From positions 238,437,475-238,501,474 of the forward strand of contig NC_066579.1 of NCBI RefSeq assembly GCF_024323335.1: a stretch of DNA of 64,000 nt, in the 5' to 3' direction. Shown here piece after piece: positions 23,189-35,951 of this stretch (position 1 is the first letter of the stretch; each line of letters opens with the position of its first letter). The translations under genes and the position numbers were made by a program. The notes below the pieces were generated by a model. It made no database searches and was not told the origin of the DNA. It was given only the letters and a program-made list of their open reading frames with translations. This stretch comes from Lathyrus oleraceus (taxonomy: Eukaryota; Streptophyta; Magnoliopsida; Fabales; Fabaceae).

Positions 23189-26100
23189 ATGGAAAGAGAT
23201 GGAGGATCTGTTCATAGGCCACCAATCCTGGATGGTTCTAACTATGACTATTGGAAACCTAGAATGGTAGCGTTTTTAAAATCCCTTGATAACAAGGCTT
23301 GGAAAGCTGTCTTGACAGGATGGGTGCACCCTGTAGTCACTAAAGAAGGAGAAGCTACTACTGAAAAGAAGCCTGAAGAACAATGGTCCAAGGAGGAGGA
23401 TGATCTTGCTCTTGGAAACTCTAAAGCCTTGAATGCAATATTCAATGGTGTAGACAAGAATATTTTCAGGCTGGTAAATAACTGTGAAGTGGCCAAAGAT
23501 GCTTGGGACATTCTCAAGACCACTCATGAAGGCACTTCTAGGGTAAAGATGTCTAGACTTCAGCTGCTCACCTCCATGTTTGAAAACTTAAGGATGAAAG
23601 AATATGAAAACATTCATGAATTCCACATGAGTATCCTTGAGATAGCTAATGCCTCAGGAGCCCTGGGAGAGAAGATGACAGATGAAAAGTTAGTGAGAAA
23701 AATACTTAGGTCACTCCCTAAGAGATTTGCAATGAAGGTGACTGCCATAGAAGAGTCTCAAGACATATCCAACATGAGGGTAGATGAGTTAATTGCCTCC
23801 CTCCAAACCTTTGAGATGGGATTGATTGAGGGAACTGAAAAGAAAACCAAGAGCATTGCCTTTTTTTCCAACACAGAAGAGGAAAACAGTCAAGATGTGG
23901 ATAAAGAATGGGCAAATGAAGTTGCTATGCTGGGGAGACAGTTTAACAGATTGTTAAGGAAAATGGATGTCAGATCCAAGGCAAATGTCAAGAACATCCC
24001 GTCTGACATCAGTAAATCCAACAATGCTGGAAGAAAAGAAAGAGCAGATGAGAAGCCCAAAGAAGGAAAAGAGGTTCAGTGCTATGAATGTGATGGGTAT
24101 GGACACATCAGGTCTGAATGTGGGACCTACCTTAAGAAACAGAAGATGAGTCTTGCTGCCACATGGTCTGATGAGAGTGATACTGAAGAGGCTGCAAATC
24201 TTGTGACTGCTTTGACAGGAAGATGGGAATCTGATGAAGAGTCAAGTGATGGTGAAGTAACCTTTGAGGAATTGGCCTCTACCTACAGAGAGTTGTGTCA
24301 GAAAAGTGTTGAACTGAACAAGCAGTCTTTAAATCAAGAAAAAGACATAACTCAACTTGAGAATGAGAAGGTAGAATTCTTGGAAACCATCTCCAAATTG
24401 AAAACAAAAGTTGTGGCTCTAAAGGTCAAGCTAGATGAAGATCAACAAGTTCAGAGCCAGAAGATAGCCCAACTGGAGAAAGAAAAAGCAGAACATGTGG
24501 AAACTATCCTCAAGCTAAAGACTGAAGTTGTGCTCTTAAACTCAAAACTAGAAGAGACAACCAAGTATGTAAGGATGCTGAACAATGGATCTGACTCCTT
24601 AGACAAGATTCTTCAAACTGGACAAAGTACAGGAGTCAAATCTGGATTAGGGTTCCCTAAAACCAAGGCTGAAAGTAGCTACACTGGCTGCAAACCTCAA
24701 GCTAAACCTAAATGCAGCAATAGTAAGAGCGGTTCCAAGATGTTACATCATATATCACACCATCAGAAGAAAGAACCGCAAAAATACAAACACCTAAGAT
24801 GGAGATGTCATTACTGTGGGAAATTTGGACACTCAAGGGCCTTCTGCTATAAGCTGTATGGTTACCCTACCCACCTTCATCAGCAACAACAGAAGAGAAA
24901 ACACCAGTATGGCAAACACCAAAGATGGAGATGTCATTACTCTGGGAAAGCTGGACACTCTAAGTCTTCCTGTTATAAGCTGTATGGTTATCCTAGCCAT
25001 GGTCATCAACAAATCCACTATCTACCCAAACCCAAATATCACAGGCCTATCAACAAGAAGCAATTGGTTCCTAAGACTAATGTTACAAGTCTAATAGCTC
25101 ACAAAGAAGAGTGGTATTTTGATAGTGGATGCTCTAGACACATGACTGGGAACTCAGACTTGATAACTGACCTTCACCCTCATGATTTAAGCTATGTAAC
25201 CTTTGGTGATGGAGCTAAAGGAGAAATAAAGGGGATAGGCAAGCTTGAGTGTCCTGGAGCCCCTAAACTTGACAATATTCTACTGGTCAAGGGCTTGACT
25301 TCAAATCTAATAAGCATCAGTCAGCTAGGGGATCAAGGTCTGAATATCATCTTCACTAAAACTGAATGTCTAATTGTGAACAAAGACAGTGAAGTAATTA
25401 TGAAAGGAATCAGGACCATCAACAACTGCTACATATGGAGCTCTCAAATGGATAACCCCTCTAAGATGAGTACAGTTGCAAGAAGAATCATCAAGGGAAA
25501 GGAAAAATGTCAGATAAGGGTGCTAATACCTAACCTCAAGGAAGAAAAGGTCATGATGGCACAAACACCTGAACACATGACTGGTGGTATGAAGTCTGAC
25601 GTTAGTAAGAGCTTTGCTGGAACTGAGACACAAGGAACTATGTCAGTTGAAAACAACAATGCTCAACCAGGATGGATGAAATTGCTGAGAATTATCTACA
25701 ATGTCACACTCGATGCTATGACATTGTATTGTGATAACCTGACTACAAAGGACTTGTATGAGGAAAAGAGAAAATTAAGGGCTTGGCTTCTTGAGAAAAT
25801 ATGGCAATTAATGTGGAGTGGAAAAGGCAAGAAAAATATTGTTTGTCCAATAAAAAGAAAAAGCCACATTAATAATGAATCATCTCCTAGTATTGGAAAT
25901 CGCATCTATTTCATATGCACACTCTGCCTGAACACAATTCTTTCCATCCTCATTAAACTTCTCAAAGAACCTCTGCTAGGGCAAAGAAAGTTTTCTCAAA
26001 AGTTCAACAACATGTCTCAACATCCGTCAACATCTAGAACTTCCTCCATGGAATTTTTAGAAGAGGAGTTGATAGACGCAACCCCTCTGCGTATGATACC

Positions 26101-26461
26101 AGGTGACTTTCCATGCTCCCCGTCCATGGCTAGAGCTAAGCAAGGCAACACTCCTGAAGAATCGCCTGATAAAGAGGACATGCACTCTACTGATCGCATC
26201 ATAAGAAACCTAGTTACTAGGATACTGAATAAAGAGCATGGAGTTAAAGACACTTTTACCCCTCTGTCTAGAAGGAACCCCTCACCTGAGGTGGAAACCC
26301 GAGCTAAGAAAGATGGTGACTCATCTAAAATAGAAAAGGAAGTAGCTGCTGAGGGACTATGTTCTCTTGGAAGAAACCTACCTAGTATGTCCCCTGACAC
26401 TGCTCAAGACATTGAGGAAGAAGGGTCTGAGGAAGAAGATGACATGTTGTCAATCTGGTGA
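23189..26461 (+). pseudogene. SIRE-A fused frame: gag, protease, RNase H scrap, envelope-like N-terminus
   Basis: A single frame of 1090 codons starts at the gag ATG 23189 (PPILDGSNYDYWKPRMVAFL). Gag runs to about residue 300 with the knuckle CYECDGYGHIRSEC. A coiled coil follows (residues about 370-460). Then come two tandem knuckles, CHYCGKFGHSRAFC and CHYSGKAGHSKSSC (second Cys lost), each trailed by CYKLYGYP. The protease is WYFDSGCSRHMTG near residue 641. Integrase and RT are absent. A short RNase H scrap (DAMTLYCDNL, about residue 845) is followed by non-homologous sequence, then the envelope-like N-terminus from Met at 26012 (residue 942). The frame stayed open through at least two deletions. 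Confidence 0.85.
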
Positions 26462-27741
26462 AAACAAGTGTAACTGATAGATTGAGAAAAAGGAAGAGTA
26501 TGGCTGAGATAAGGACAGGTAGGAAGGAGAAAAGGGTTGCTGGTATAGGTCCCTCCAAGACTTGGAGTAAAGTAGAGGTCAGGAAGATGAAGGAGAGTGA
26601 GAGTTCTGAATCTGATGAGGATGTCGAATATGATGTCTCAGACATTTCCCCTGTTAAAAGGAAGCCTGTAAAGAAGTCTTCAAACAAAGTGGTTGCTATT
26701 CATCTTAACAATATCTCGTTTCACGTTGAAGGTGGTGCTGCCAAATGGAAGTTTGTGACTCAAAGAAGGGTAGCAATTGAAAGAGAATTGGGAAAAGAAG
26801 CAAGTGAAGTAAAGGAAGTCATGGAGTTAATTAAGACAGTTGGTCTTATGAAAACTGTGACTGCTCTGCCTCAGTGCTATGAGGGGTTGGTCAAAGAATT
26901 CATTATGAATATTCCTGAGGAGCTATCTGAAAGTAGCTGCAGGGAGGGCTGCAAAGTTTTTGTTAGGGGTAAGTGTGTGAAACTTTCACCTACTATTATC
27001 AACAAGTTCCTAGGGATAGGGACTGATGAAGGAGTAGATCTAGAGACCACAGACAATGAGGTCTGTAGAATTATTACAGCTGGCCAAGTTAAGGAATGGC
27101 CTAGTAGGAAACACCTATCAGCTAGTAAGCTCACTGTGAAATATGCCATTCTGCATAAGATTGGTTCAGCAAATTGGGTACCTACTAATCACATATTTAC
27201 CATTTCCATTGCTCTTGGGAGGATCATTCATGCCATTGGAACTAAGATCAACTACAATTTTGGAAAGTTTGTGTTTTATCAAACCATCAAACATGCCTCC
27301 ACCAATGTTGTAAAGTTGCCCATTGCATTCCCATCTATCATCTGTGGCATCATCCTGAGTCAGCAACCAGGAATCCTGAGTACAAGTGATATTCCAAGCC
27401 GGAGAAAAACTCCAATGTCCATTCATTATAAGTTGTTTGAGGGAAGTCATGTCAATGATGTCATGACATCTGCCAGAAGGGAGTCTACAGCTAAAGGAAG
27501 CTTGATTGACCAACTGAAAGAAACCTGCAAGGAATTGGACAATGGTATAAGGGTGGCCAAGGCCAGAAAAGAAGCTTTAGAAGTTCTCATTTGCAGCCTG
27601 GAAAGGGAAGACACAGAAAAGGCTGATAAGGATTCAAATGCAAGACCTAAATCTCAGTCCAGTTCTGAAAGCTTGGAAGACTCTGAAGGTGTAGCTGGAG
27701 ATGAAGATGAAGGTGAAGGAGATACTTCTTCTTCTGATTAA
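26458..27741 (+). pseudogene. SIRE-A envelope-like ORF, main part
   Basis: This frame of 427 codons continues, after a frameshift near 26455, the protein that starts at ATG 26012 in the fused frame. The listed left end is only where the frame opens (GTG). Residues about 80-330 match the 'putative plant transposon protein' type domain seen in plant envelope-like ORFs (CKVFVRGKCVKLSPTIINKF, NWVPTNHIFTISIALGRIIH). It is flanked by basic clusters (RLRKRKS, VKRKPVKKSS), an acidic stretch, a C-terminal coiled coil (LKETCKELDNGIRVAKARKE) and an acidic tail. I see no signal peptide and no transmembrane segment, so it looks nuclear or soluble rather than like an envelope protein. Confidence 0.78.
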
Positions 27742-28522
27742 TGGTTCCTACCTGTATTGGAGGCTTGGAGGGGTGCTGGAAGGAAGTTGCTGCTGTTTGG
27801 AAGGTTGTTGTCTTGTTTGTTTTTTGTATTTTGTGGCAGTCCTCTTGATGCTTGTTATGTAATATTTAGGGCTCTTAATGAGTTCCTTGGATTTGTCCAT
27901 TATCTCAGCTTTCTGCTGTGTATAATGATGTTGTGTACTTCCTGGATTTTTGTTTTAACATGCTTAATGTTATAACATCTGTTTTAAACTTTCTCTGCTA
28001 GACTAATAGACATTTATTTTGTCTCATTGGTCACCTTTGGTCAAATTTGACTAAAAAGGGGGAGAAGTGCTTGATATGGAAGTTGGATGTGGCTGATCAG
28101 AAGGACAACTATTATTGATATGGTGCACAGGTGCTGATGTTGTAGCAGATGGTGCACAGGTGCTGATGTTATAGCAGATGTCAGTATGACATTCTGGCTG
28201 GTACAGGTGCTGGAGTTACAGTAGCTGTTATTTGATGAATGCACAGATTTAGGGGGAGAAGAAGTACCCTGGTGTATTGTGTATTGTGCATTTGTGTGTC
28301 TTACTAGTTGCATCCATAACTAGTAATTCTGATTGTTGCACAGATTTAGGGGGAGGAGAAGTACCCTTGTGCATGTGTGTATTACTAGTAGCCATAGCTA
28401 GTAATTGTTTTTGCTTCTGCTGCTGATTAAATTACTGGTATGTGGTTTAACTGCTGATAGTTTGCCTTGTGAACAAAAAGGACAGATATATGTTTTAGCC
28501 AAAATTTGCCAAAGGGGGAGTT
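27742..28522 (+). other. SIRE-A 3' noncoding region with repeated polypurine tracts
   Basis: GGGGGAG tracts occur near 28058, 28252, 28350 and 28512; the last abuts the 3' LTR and is the functional-position tract. A short GGTGCACAGGTGCTGATGTT repeat occurs twice near 28120-28170. Multiple purine tracts before the 3' LTR are a known Sirevirus trait. No gene is visible. Confidence 0.75.
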
Positions 28523-29623
28523 TGTTGATTCTAAGTGTTGGCGGCAATTTTGGTAAAACAAAGAGTGTTCACAAGATGTCATGTGTGATGTCTTAACATG
28601 AGATATCCTATGTACCTGCTGGAGTTGAAGAACATATGCAAGCAGGATTGTTTCAGAATGCCACTTACAATGCTAAGGCTTCTGATATTGGATGTACCTG
28701 CTGGAGCTAAATTGGAAGACATATGCTGCAGGATTGTTTCAGTTGACATACTCATTGTCATGGTAACTGATATGGTTGTACCTGCTATAAAAGGAAACTG
28801 GATTATGCAGGATTTTTCCAGATGTCAGACCCGATGTCATGACATCCTATACACAGAACATTCAGTGTGAATGTCTGGTGTTTTGTGATTGCACAATTGG
28901 TGGCAATCATTGGTTGATTGAAGATATGGCTAGCTGGCGCATTCTATCAGGGATATCAACCAGATCTGTTTATTTTCCAAGGAGATCTTTATAGCTGATA
29001 TGAAAAGATTTGATTGGAAAATATATCTAGGGTTTTCAAGTTGTCCAATGTTTCTATAAAAAGGGACTCAAAAAACCTGATTGTACACACAACCAATACT
29101 GAGCGAAATTTAGAGAGAGAGTTAGTGTTTGTGTTTGTAGGTCATTCAAGTCATCCATTGATGATTGAATTGGACTGATTTGTCTTCTTGATCAAAGCTT
29201 TGAAGCAAGATCAAGAGTGTGTCTTCTTGATTGAAACTGTGAAGTAAAATCAAGAATATTGTAATTGAAAAGTATTTTCTTTTCACAAGGGATTGTTGTT
29301 TAAGATCACGGGTTTGTGATTGTAAGGGAAGTGAGTGGGTTCTCATATCTAAGAGTGCTTAGGTAGAAATTGCACGGGTAGAGATTAGGTGAGAAAGACT
29401 GTAACTTGGTGAAGTGTACGGATAGTCTTTGAACTAATTCTATTATAGTGAATTTCCTTCCTGGCTTGGTAGCCCCCAGACGTAGGTGAGTTGCACTGAA
29501 CTGGGTTAACAATTGCTTGTGTTATTTGCTTTACCATTCCGTTTCTGTTTATCCATTGTTTATAACCAGATATCAGTGTCGTGACATTACCTTCGACATC
29601 TTGTATCTGATACCAGAATTTCA
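28523..29623 (+). repeat. 3' LTR of SIRE-A
   Basis: This 1101 bp copy of the 5' LTR ends at 29623 next to the target repeat AAAAG. Relative to the 5' copy it carries 27 extra bases near 29427. Confidence 0.93.
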
Positions 29624-29628
29624 AAAAG

Positions 29629-31436
29629 GGACCATGCAAGTTTGGAATCTGAAGATGCCAATAAAATATTGGGCTTTAATTCTTTTAATTTGCACACACG
29701 ACTTCATGCTATGAATGATATGCATGAGTGAAGCGACATGATTTATACATGATGATGATTTATGCAATGGTTAAGTTAGATGCTTATATAGAGGGAGGTG
29801 GGAATTTTAGGTTAGGATAAGGTCATCTGGACATTATTCTCCGACACCTACTTCAAGCTGAAAAGATTGTTGTCACGCCTCTGAATTAGGTATGGAACAT
29901 GGAGAGAGCTTGTACCTACGTAGCCTGCCTCTGCCCCAATATACTAGATATCTGCACCAACTTCCCCAGTTACAAATTATGGATTTGTCTCAACATCTGA
30001 AGATCTCAACTAGCTTGCCCCGGCGTCTTGAAACTGCATTCCCTTGATCAATCATCTTGGGAGTGATTGACTTCTCGTGTTCTTGGAGTTGCTTGCCCCA
30101 ATGTGAGCTTTGAAGTAACTTTGCCCTTGTCTGGCTGATTTATAGAGATTTGTAGAATCTCGACGTGGTTGCCCCAGATTGACTGACTGTTCGTATGCAA
30201 AATGCTCATTTTAAAAATTATAATTATAATGTCATGCGCATACAAGTTTTAAAACTCATGTGTGTTCACTAAGATTATGACATCTAGTGAATGAATCACT
30301 GATTAGAATGCCATATCAGCATCAATATAGATGACAAGCAAATCTTTAGGAGTCAGCTTAATGTGACCTTACCATAGTATGCTTTCGAAATAAACCATGC
30401 TTCGATTAGGTCTTTTGAGGGTTGTAACGTGGCCTGGTTCACGGTTTAAGAAAGAGAGGATATAAGGCTCAAAACCTATTATAACCCACCTGATCTTCGT
30501 GATGTTCTCCAATCTTACATTCAGCTAGCTTAAAACAAACATCCATCTTTCAGAAAAGGGTTTTGAATATCAGCGATGATGGTTAAAGAGCCCATGAGAA
30601 TTTGGAGCAATAGCCACTCACTTTCTGCTTTTGTTTGCAGTCACATGGATTTACTCTTGCTGAGGATTTTGTTATTGGTCCCTTTTTTCATTTTTTGCTT
30701 TCCCTTATTTTTTCCTGGGCTGATCCTTTGGGTCGGCCGCCCACCGGGATGCCCTAACCTTTGCCTAAGCCAATCTTGTTTTCAAACTTTTGACTTAATG
30801 GGCTTTTCATTTGCTTTTGATTTTTCATTTCATTTCTATTTTCTTTTTGTACTAGAGCAAATCCTGTGATATTGCTTTCTCAATTTGTTGCACGGGTCGT
30901 GACTATCTCACTCCTTTTGTTTGTAAGAGATAACCATTTGAAGTTGTGATTCCATCCTCTTGAGAGGTATACGATATGATTGATCACTTGATGAAGTATT
31001 CTCTTTCTGAAATTTGGATGCAAGTCCAAACTAACTAAAGACTACCCTTCCCCTGGTTAAGCATGAGGGTTGTATGTGTTAAAGAAAGAAACTCCTACTT
31101 CAAGGCCCAAAGGGGTTGACTAGGGATTAACTTCATTATATCTCCGGTGTTTAGGGATTGAACAATGCCTTACATTATCAGCACGGTCTTATTCAAAATC
31201 ATACAGGCAACGATATTGTGTATTTTAATTGCATCATTCTCCTTTTATTTTATTTTGACAAACAGTTTGATATTGATAAAATAAAATATGAGTGAACACG
31301 AATGGATTTAAGAAAAACATGCACGTTTATTTCATTATTATTATCATCTAAAAACCCGACAAGTTTTACAAATGAACATCAATTAACAAACAAGAAAAGA
31401 TTACAGATGAGACATGATTGAATCAATATGATATTG
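29629..31436 (-). other. Ogre-2 3' region, pol missing
   Basis: This is unique-looking noncoding sequence between SIRE-A and the end of Ogre-2 gag; its continuation is the 50 bp at 21998-22047. The block around 30700-30780 (CCTGGG, CGGCCGCCCACCGGGATGCC, TTTGCCTAAGCC) resembles the Ogre-1 3' UTR at 40-110. No protease, RT or integrase frame is present, so a deletion removed pol. I see no gene. Confidence 0.5.
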
Positions 31437-32577
31437 CTAGCCTTGATACTCCTCTGAAGAAGAAACTGAGTCTGAGCAATCTCCACCACTAATTGCATTC
31501 ACAATCTGTCCACAGTGTTTTGGCAACGGGTTGGTTATGACATTGGGTCCCACCTCAGAGAATGACAAAATCTTTTGATCAATAAGCTTTTGTACTCTGG
31601 TCTTGAACAACCCACAATATTCGGTTGAATGTCCTATATAGCGGGCGTGAAACGCACAAGAAATGTTAGGATTATACTTCGGGCCATAAGGATAAACAGC
31701 TAGTGGTATCTCTTTTGGCAATTGTCCCTTGTTGAACAAGATATGGTAGCAACTGAGTATACAATACAGGGATCTGGTCATGCTGGGGACGCTTCTTATT
31801 ATAACATCTGCCTTTCCCTTGACTCTGGTTTCTATTATCTTGTTGATTCTAAGAAATTGGAGCATGTGGAGGCGGTTGATACTGCGGTTGGTATGTAGGT
31901 TGCTGATATTGAGCAGTGACAGTGTATGGATAAGGGTAGTATGGCATAAGAACCATAAGTGCTTGAACTTGAGGATAGACATTCGTTGTCACGGCACTTG
32001 CCTCGGCCTCCTTCTTCTTAGCAAAACCCTGGGATTTTTTGGCCACTGACTGGCTGTCAATACTAGCAATCTTTCATGTTTTCAGCCCATTCTCAATACG
32101 TTCTCCAATGGTCACTATGTCGCCAAAGTTGGGTGATGAGCTACCAACCATCTTCTCATAGTAAAATCTTTGGAGTGTGCCCATAAAGATATCAACCAAT
32201 TCGGAATTTTTAAATACAGGTTTAACTATAGCAGCCATGTCTCGCCATCTCTGAGCATATTCTTTGAATGTTTCGTTGCTCTTACAGGCTTGATTTTGCA
32301 GCTGTAACCTGGTGGGAGCCATGTCCAGGTTATACTTGTATTTTTTAAGAAAGGCTTCAAACATGTCCTTCCAAGATCTGATTTTACTGCGTTCCAGGCC
32401 CATATACCAATCTAAGGATGCCCCAGATGAGCAGTCTTGAAAGCAATGGATGAGAAGTTCATCATTACCAATGTAGGATGCCATCTCCCTACAGTACATG
32501 ATGACATGACTTCTTAGACAGCTAAAACCCTTGTATTTTGGTAGGTCTGGTGCTTTGAACTTAGGAGGAAGCACCAC
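31437..32577 (-). pseudogene. gag: Ogre-2 gag, C-terminal part
   Basis: The segment at 32074-32577 has the Ogre capsid-like core (CLRSHVIMYCREM, FQDCSSGASLDWYMGLE, FLKKYKYNLDMAPTRLQL, YAQRWRDMAA). After a stop, 31437-32046 gives VAKKSQGFAKKKEAEASAV, a Pro/Gln/Tyr-rich linker and the divergent knuckle CAFHARYIGHSTEYC. It ends SFSEVGPNVITNPLPKHCG, parallel to Ogre-1 EVGPNVKKNPLPEHG. Several stops and frame changes are present. The N-terminal part of the same gag is at 57108-57968; the Athila element separates them. The two parts share target duplication GCATC at the split. Confidence 0.85.
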
Positions 32578-32607
32578 ATTAGGAACTAGACATAAGTCAT
32601 TAGCATC

Positions 32608-33726
32608 TGATCACGACATAGTAAGTCTATGGGAATCGTGACTGCAATTGCACAATCATATCGCGTAGTTTTAAAGATTATCTAACCCGCAAGGACTAAT
32701 AATCGAACGTATTATTATCTAATGTTACTATGTAAATCTAAGGATGATGATCGTTCTAAGATTGGAGGGATATAGAGAAACAGCTAAAACGTAAATACAA
32801 TATTAATAAAGATATATGATATAGGGGATATCGGTATGTAACACATCAAACTTCGGGGATTCGATAGATAGTTGGTGTAATCTTATTGGTCAAAATATTC
32901 TTCAGTAGAAATTATTTATAGAAAGGACTTAGTCTCACACTCTCGTTTTTATTGACTCTGACCATACTCCTAAACCAGAATGCTTGGCTCTCGCGTTCTC
33001 ATTTTGAATTTAAAAGTAATTTTTGAATATGAATAAAGTCTAATTAATCCTAAAGCACTCTCGCTGTGTTTAGGATTAATGCATAGTTTCAACTATCTGG
33101 TCAAAATCTCAAACTCTCGTTCTTGTTGACCGTAACCTTAGTTTGTTTTGTACTCTCGTACAAAAAACAGTTTGATTAAAACAAGAAACTAAAAACCGGA
33201 AAAATAAGTTTTATTAAAACTAACACCAATTTTCTACGAATCCCGTCGCTTCGACGGTCTTTACATACCGATACCTAAGGGTTTAGCCAGACATAACAGA
33301 CATGGTATTTCGAAAATCAAACATGCAATAAGGCATAAATAAATAAAATAGCAATCAAAATAAAACCTCGATTACAAATTGAGAACTGGAACTGAATCTT
33401 GGTTCTTCGATTAAAATAATATCGGCAGGCTTTAACAATGAGTAACCGTTACAATTGAATTCAAATGTGTAAATAATAAATTGCAATAGTCCCCGATATG
33501 GAGAAACTATCACTGTTACAATGTAGGAAAAACTGCCTAAGAAACTAAAAGAAAATAATTCTGACTAAAAATAATCCGTAGATTGAAAACTGGAAGAAGA
33601 GCAAGAGCTGGCGTGTAGAAATTACCCTCTTTATATATTTTCCACATCCCTGATTTGTAGCTAAATGTGAGTGGATTCGTGGCTAAAAACTTGTAGAAAT
33701 AATAGGGAAGACCAGGTTGTGGCGGT
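32608..33726 (-). repeat. Athila 3' LTR, distal part
   Basis: This portion matches 55558-56675 of the 5' LTR and holds the TATA element (minus strand TATATAAA, 33630-33637). It ends at CAGGTTGTGGCGGT, where the SIRE-B LTR end begins. Confidence 0.92.
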
Positions 33727-35680
33727 TGTTAGACTATGGCACGGATCTAGAAAGGGGGGTTGAATAGATCCCAATTAAAAACTTGAGTCGGCGCTACCAA
33801 TTTAAAAGAAAAATTGGTTTTAAAAATTGTTTTAGGTGCGGAAGCGGCCGAGGAAAATTTAGTCTAAAACGAACCGTTATTGGAAAACCGGATATGCGTT
33901 AAGCTAATGGATAAGTGATAAATTGAGATACAAGTTACTACACTAATTGCACAATCAATGATATAATTCACTTACTAGCAAGCCTAGTTCCAATGAATCA
34001 AAACACCAAATTTAGACTGATGCAAACTTAAGACAATTTTGGCTTAAGCAAATTTACAAACACTTGGTGTGCATAAACACTCCAAGTAATATTTGAGTTG
34101 AGTAAGTGATTCAATTTATCCTAGTACAATATAATATTGTACTTAGTATTCAAACAGCAGTTTTAATCACTTACTCAACTTATATCAGCGTTTGGTAAAA
34201 ATTGCTTAAACTAAAATCACTTAAATTTTAAGCTGAAAAACAGATTATGCAGAAAATTAAAGAAGACGCAGATTTGATGAGGCAGTTCCCCCGCCGTCCT
34301 CGCTTCGGGGTACGTCTGCCCTCAATTCTAAAATTAGAATTGAGATATAGATTAGCTATCACCTGTAAGATTTAATCGTTTTTACAAGGATTGCAAAGTA
34401 TGTAAACAACAGAACTTCCACTGTGTTGAATGATACTTCTTATCCTTGCTCCTTGATTCAAGATGAATCAAGACCTTTGATCGTTGATGTTGGACCTCCG
34501 TTTCCTGCCACTCGTTGAGGAACCTTCCGTTCTTCAATCCCTTGGCCCGGCTGATCACGAACACAAACGTATCAAACCTGAATCCTTCACTACACAAACA
34601 CCGACTCCGCTACTAAACTGATGAAGACGTTCTCTTATCAGCTACCTTCGCTCAGCTGAATGTTAATGAAGGAATTCGTCCAAAAACCCCCAAACACAAA
34701 CCGGTATTGGAGGATAAAACCCTAATGGTTTTATTCAAGAAAGAACCTGCCAAGACTTCAACTCGAACCCGATTCTCCAATCGCAGCTACGAACCTTATC
34801 ACCTTCTAACTATCACGAATCACATCAAAAGTTATTGTGTGCAGTTGATGTATTGTGAACTGTTGAAGATGAAGATGATGAATCTTTGACACCTTTTTCA
34901 CTCTTTCTTGTTTCCTTGAACACTTGAATACAAATTGACAAATGTTAGTTAATAGAAGTGTTTTGACTTCTATATATAGTAACAGACAAAATCAAACAAA
35001 CATAACAGTATTTCAAATATTTGAAATAACTCAGAAAACTGAGTTGGCGCGCGAACGGTCGACCATAGGTCGGCGTGCGCTGAGCCGTGGGGCATGCGCC
35101 GACCCTTATGGTCGACTCAAACATTTCATGCGCTGACCCGTGGATAGCATCACTATGCCATGCGCTGACGAGTGGTCGACTCAAGGGGTTTATGCGCCGA
35201 CCCGTGAGCTATGCGCCGACCCTATGGTCGACGCAAGCAGTTTTGCGCTGACCATCCTCCTGTTTGGGTTGAGCTTTACGCTGACCCGTGAGCTTTGAGC
35301 TGACCCCTATGGTCGACTCAAAGCTTTCAAATCTGCAAAAAAATGTGATTTGTGATTTTCATGCATTTAGTCATGATCACACTTTGTCTACATGTTTTTT
35401 GATGATTATAGTAGATTTAGAGGAGCGTAGAAAAGGATATGGTGGGTAATGTGTTGCATTTGTTTGTAGACGTGCATGATGGTCTTTTGTCATCATCGAA
35501 ACTTGATATCGTATGTTGTATGACACTTTGTCTTTACATACTCCCCCTTTTTGATGATGACAACCTGTATAAATCAACGTAACAAACAGCATGCGGTATT
35601 GACACATTTTGCACACTCCCCCTTTCTTTTGTAATCTAAGGCTATTTGCAGAAAGCGAAAGCGACTGTTAGTTGTGGACA
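33727..35680 (-). repeat. SIRE-B 3' LTR, left arm of inverted repeat
   Basis: On the minus strand it runs TGTCCACAAC ... GTCTAACA, 1954 bp, the same length as the inverted copy at 38306-40259. The TATA element is at 34971-34978. The GTCGAC-rich cluster is at about 35050-35320. Confidence 0.93.
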
Positions 35681-35951
35681 CTTTGTCAGCACTTTTCTCC
35701 CCCTTTGACAACATCAAAAAGAGAGACAGAGTGATTTTTCAAGAAAATAACGAAAAAAATTTACAGGTAGTAGCAGAGATATAGATACCAACGAAATAAT
35801 ATCACACTTATATCATTTCTTACTAATAGTCATTAAATAAAAGGAGAAAATACATAAGGAAATAACGGTTGCATAGACATGCAGAACAAAAAAAAAAAAA
35901 ACAGGAATGCATTCAAAGACAACAAGCAACATGTAATATGCATATGAAGGG
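35681..35951 (-). other. SIRE-B purine tract and 3' noncoding stretch
   Basis: On the minus strand CAAAGGGGGAGAAAAG (about 35693-35708) lies just before the LTR start. The rest, between the envelope-like stop and the tract, is A-rich and shows no gene. Confidence 0.7.

Larger units (their letters stand above)
22048..29623 (+). mobile_element. SIRE-A, internally deleted Sirevirus-like copia element
   Basis: LTRs TGTTGATTCTAAG ... CAAAATTTCA flank an iMet primer site, a fused gag-protease frame, an envelope-like ORF and several GGGGGAG tracts. The target duplication AAAAG (22043-22047 and 29624-29628) is perfect. Integrase and nearly all of RT and RNase H are deleted. It sits about 50 bp from the Ogre-1 border, in what I read as the 3' region of Ogre-2. 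Confidence 0.93.

Noticed and set aside
28041..28313. Open frame on the minus strand downstream of the SIRE-A envelope-like ORF
   Set aside because: Its composition is that of a noncoding region with GGGGGAG tracts; it shows no motif and is overlapped by the known 3' noncoding layout.
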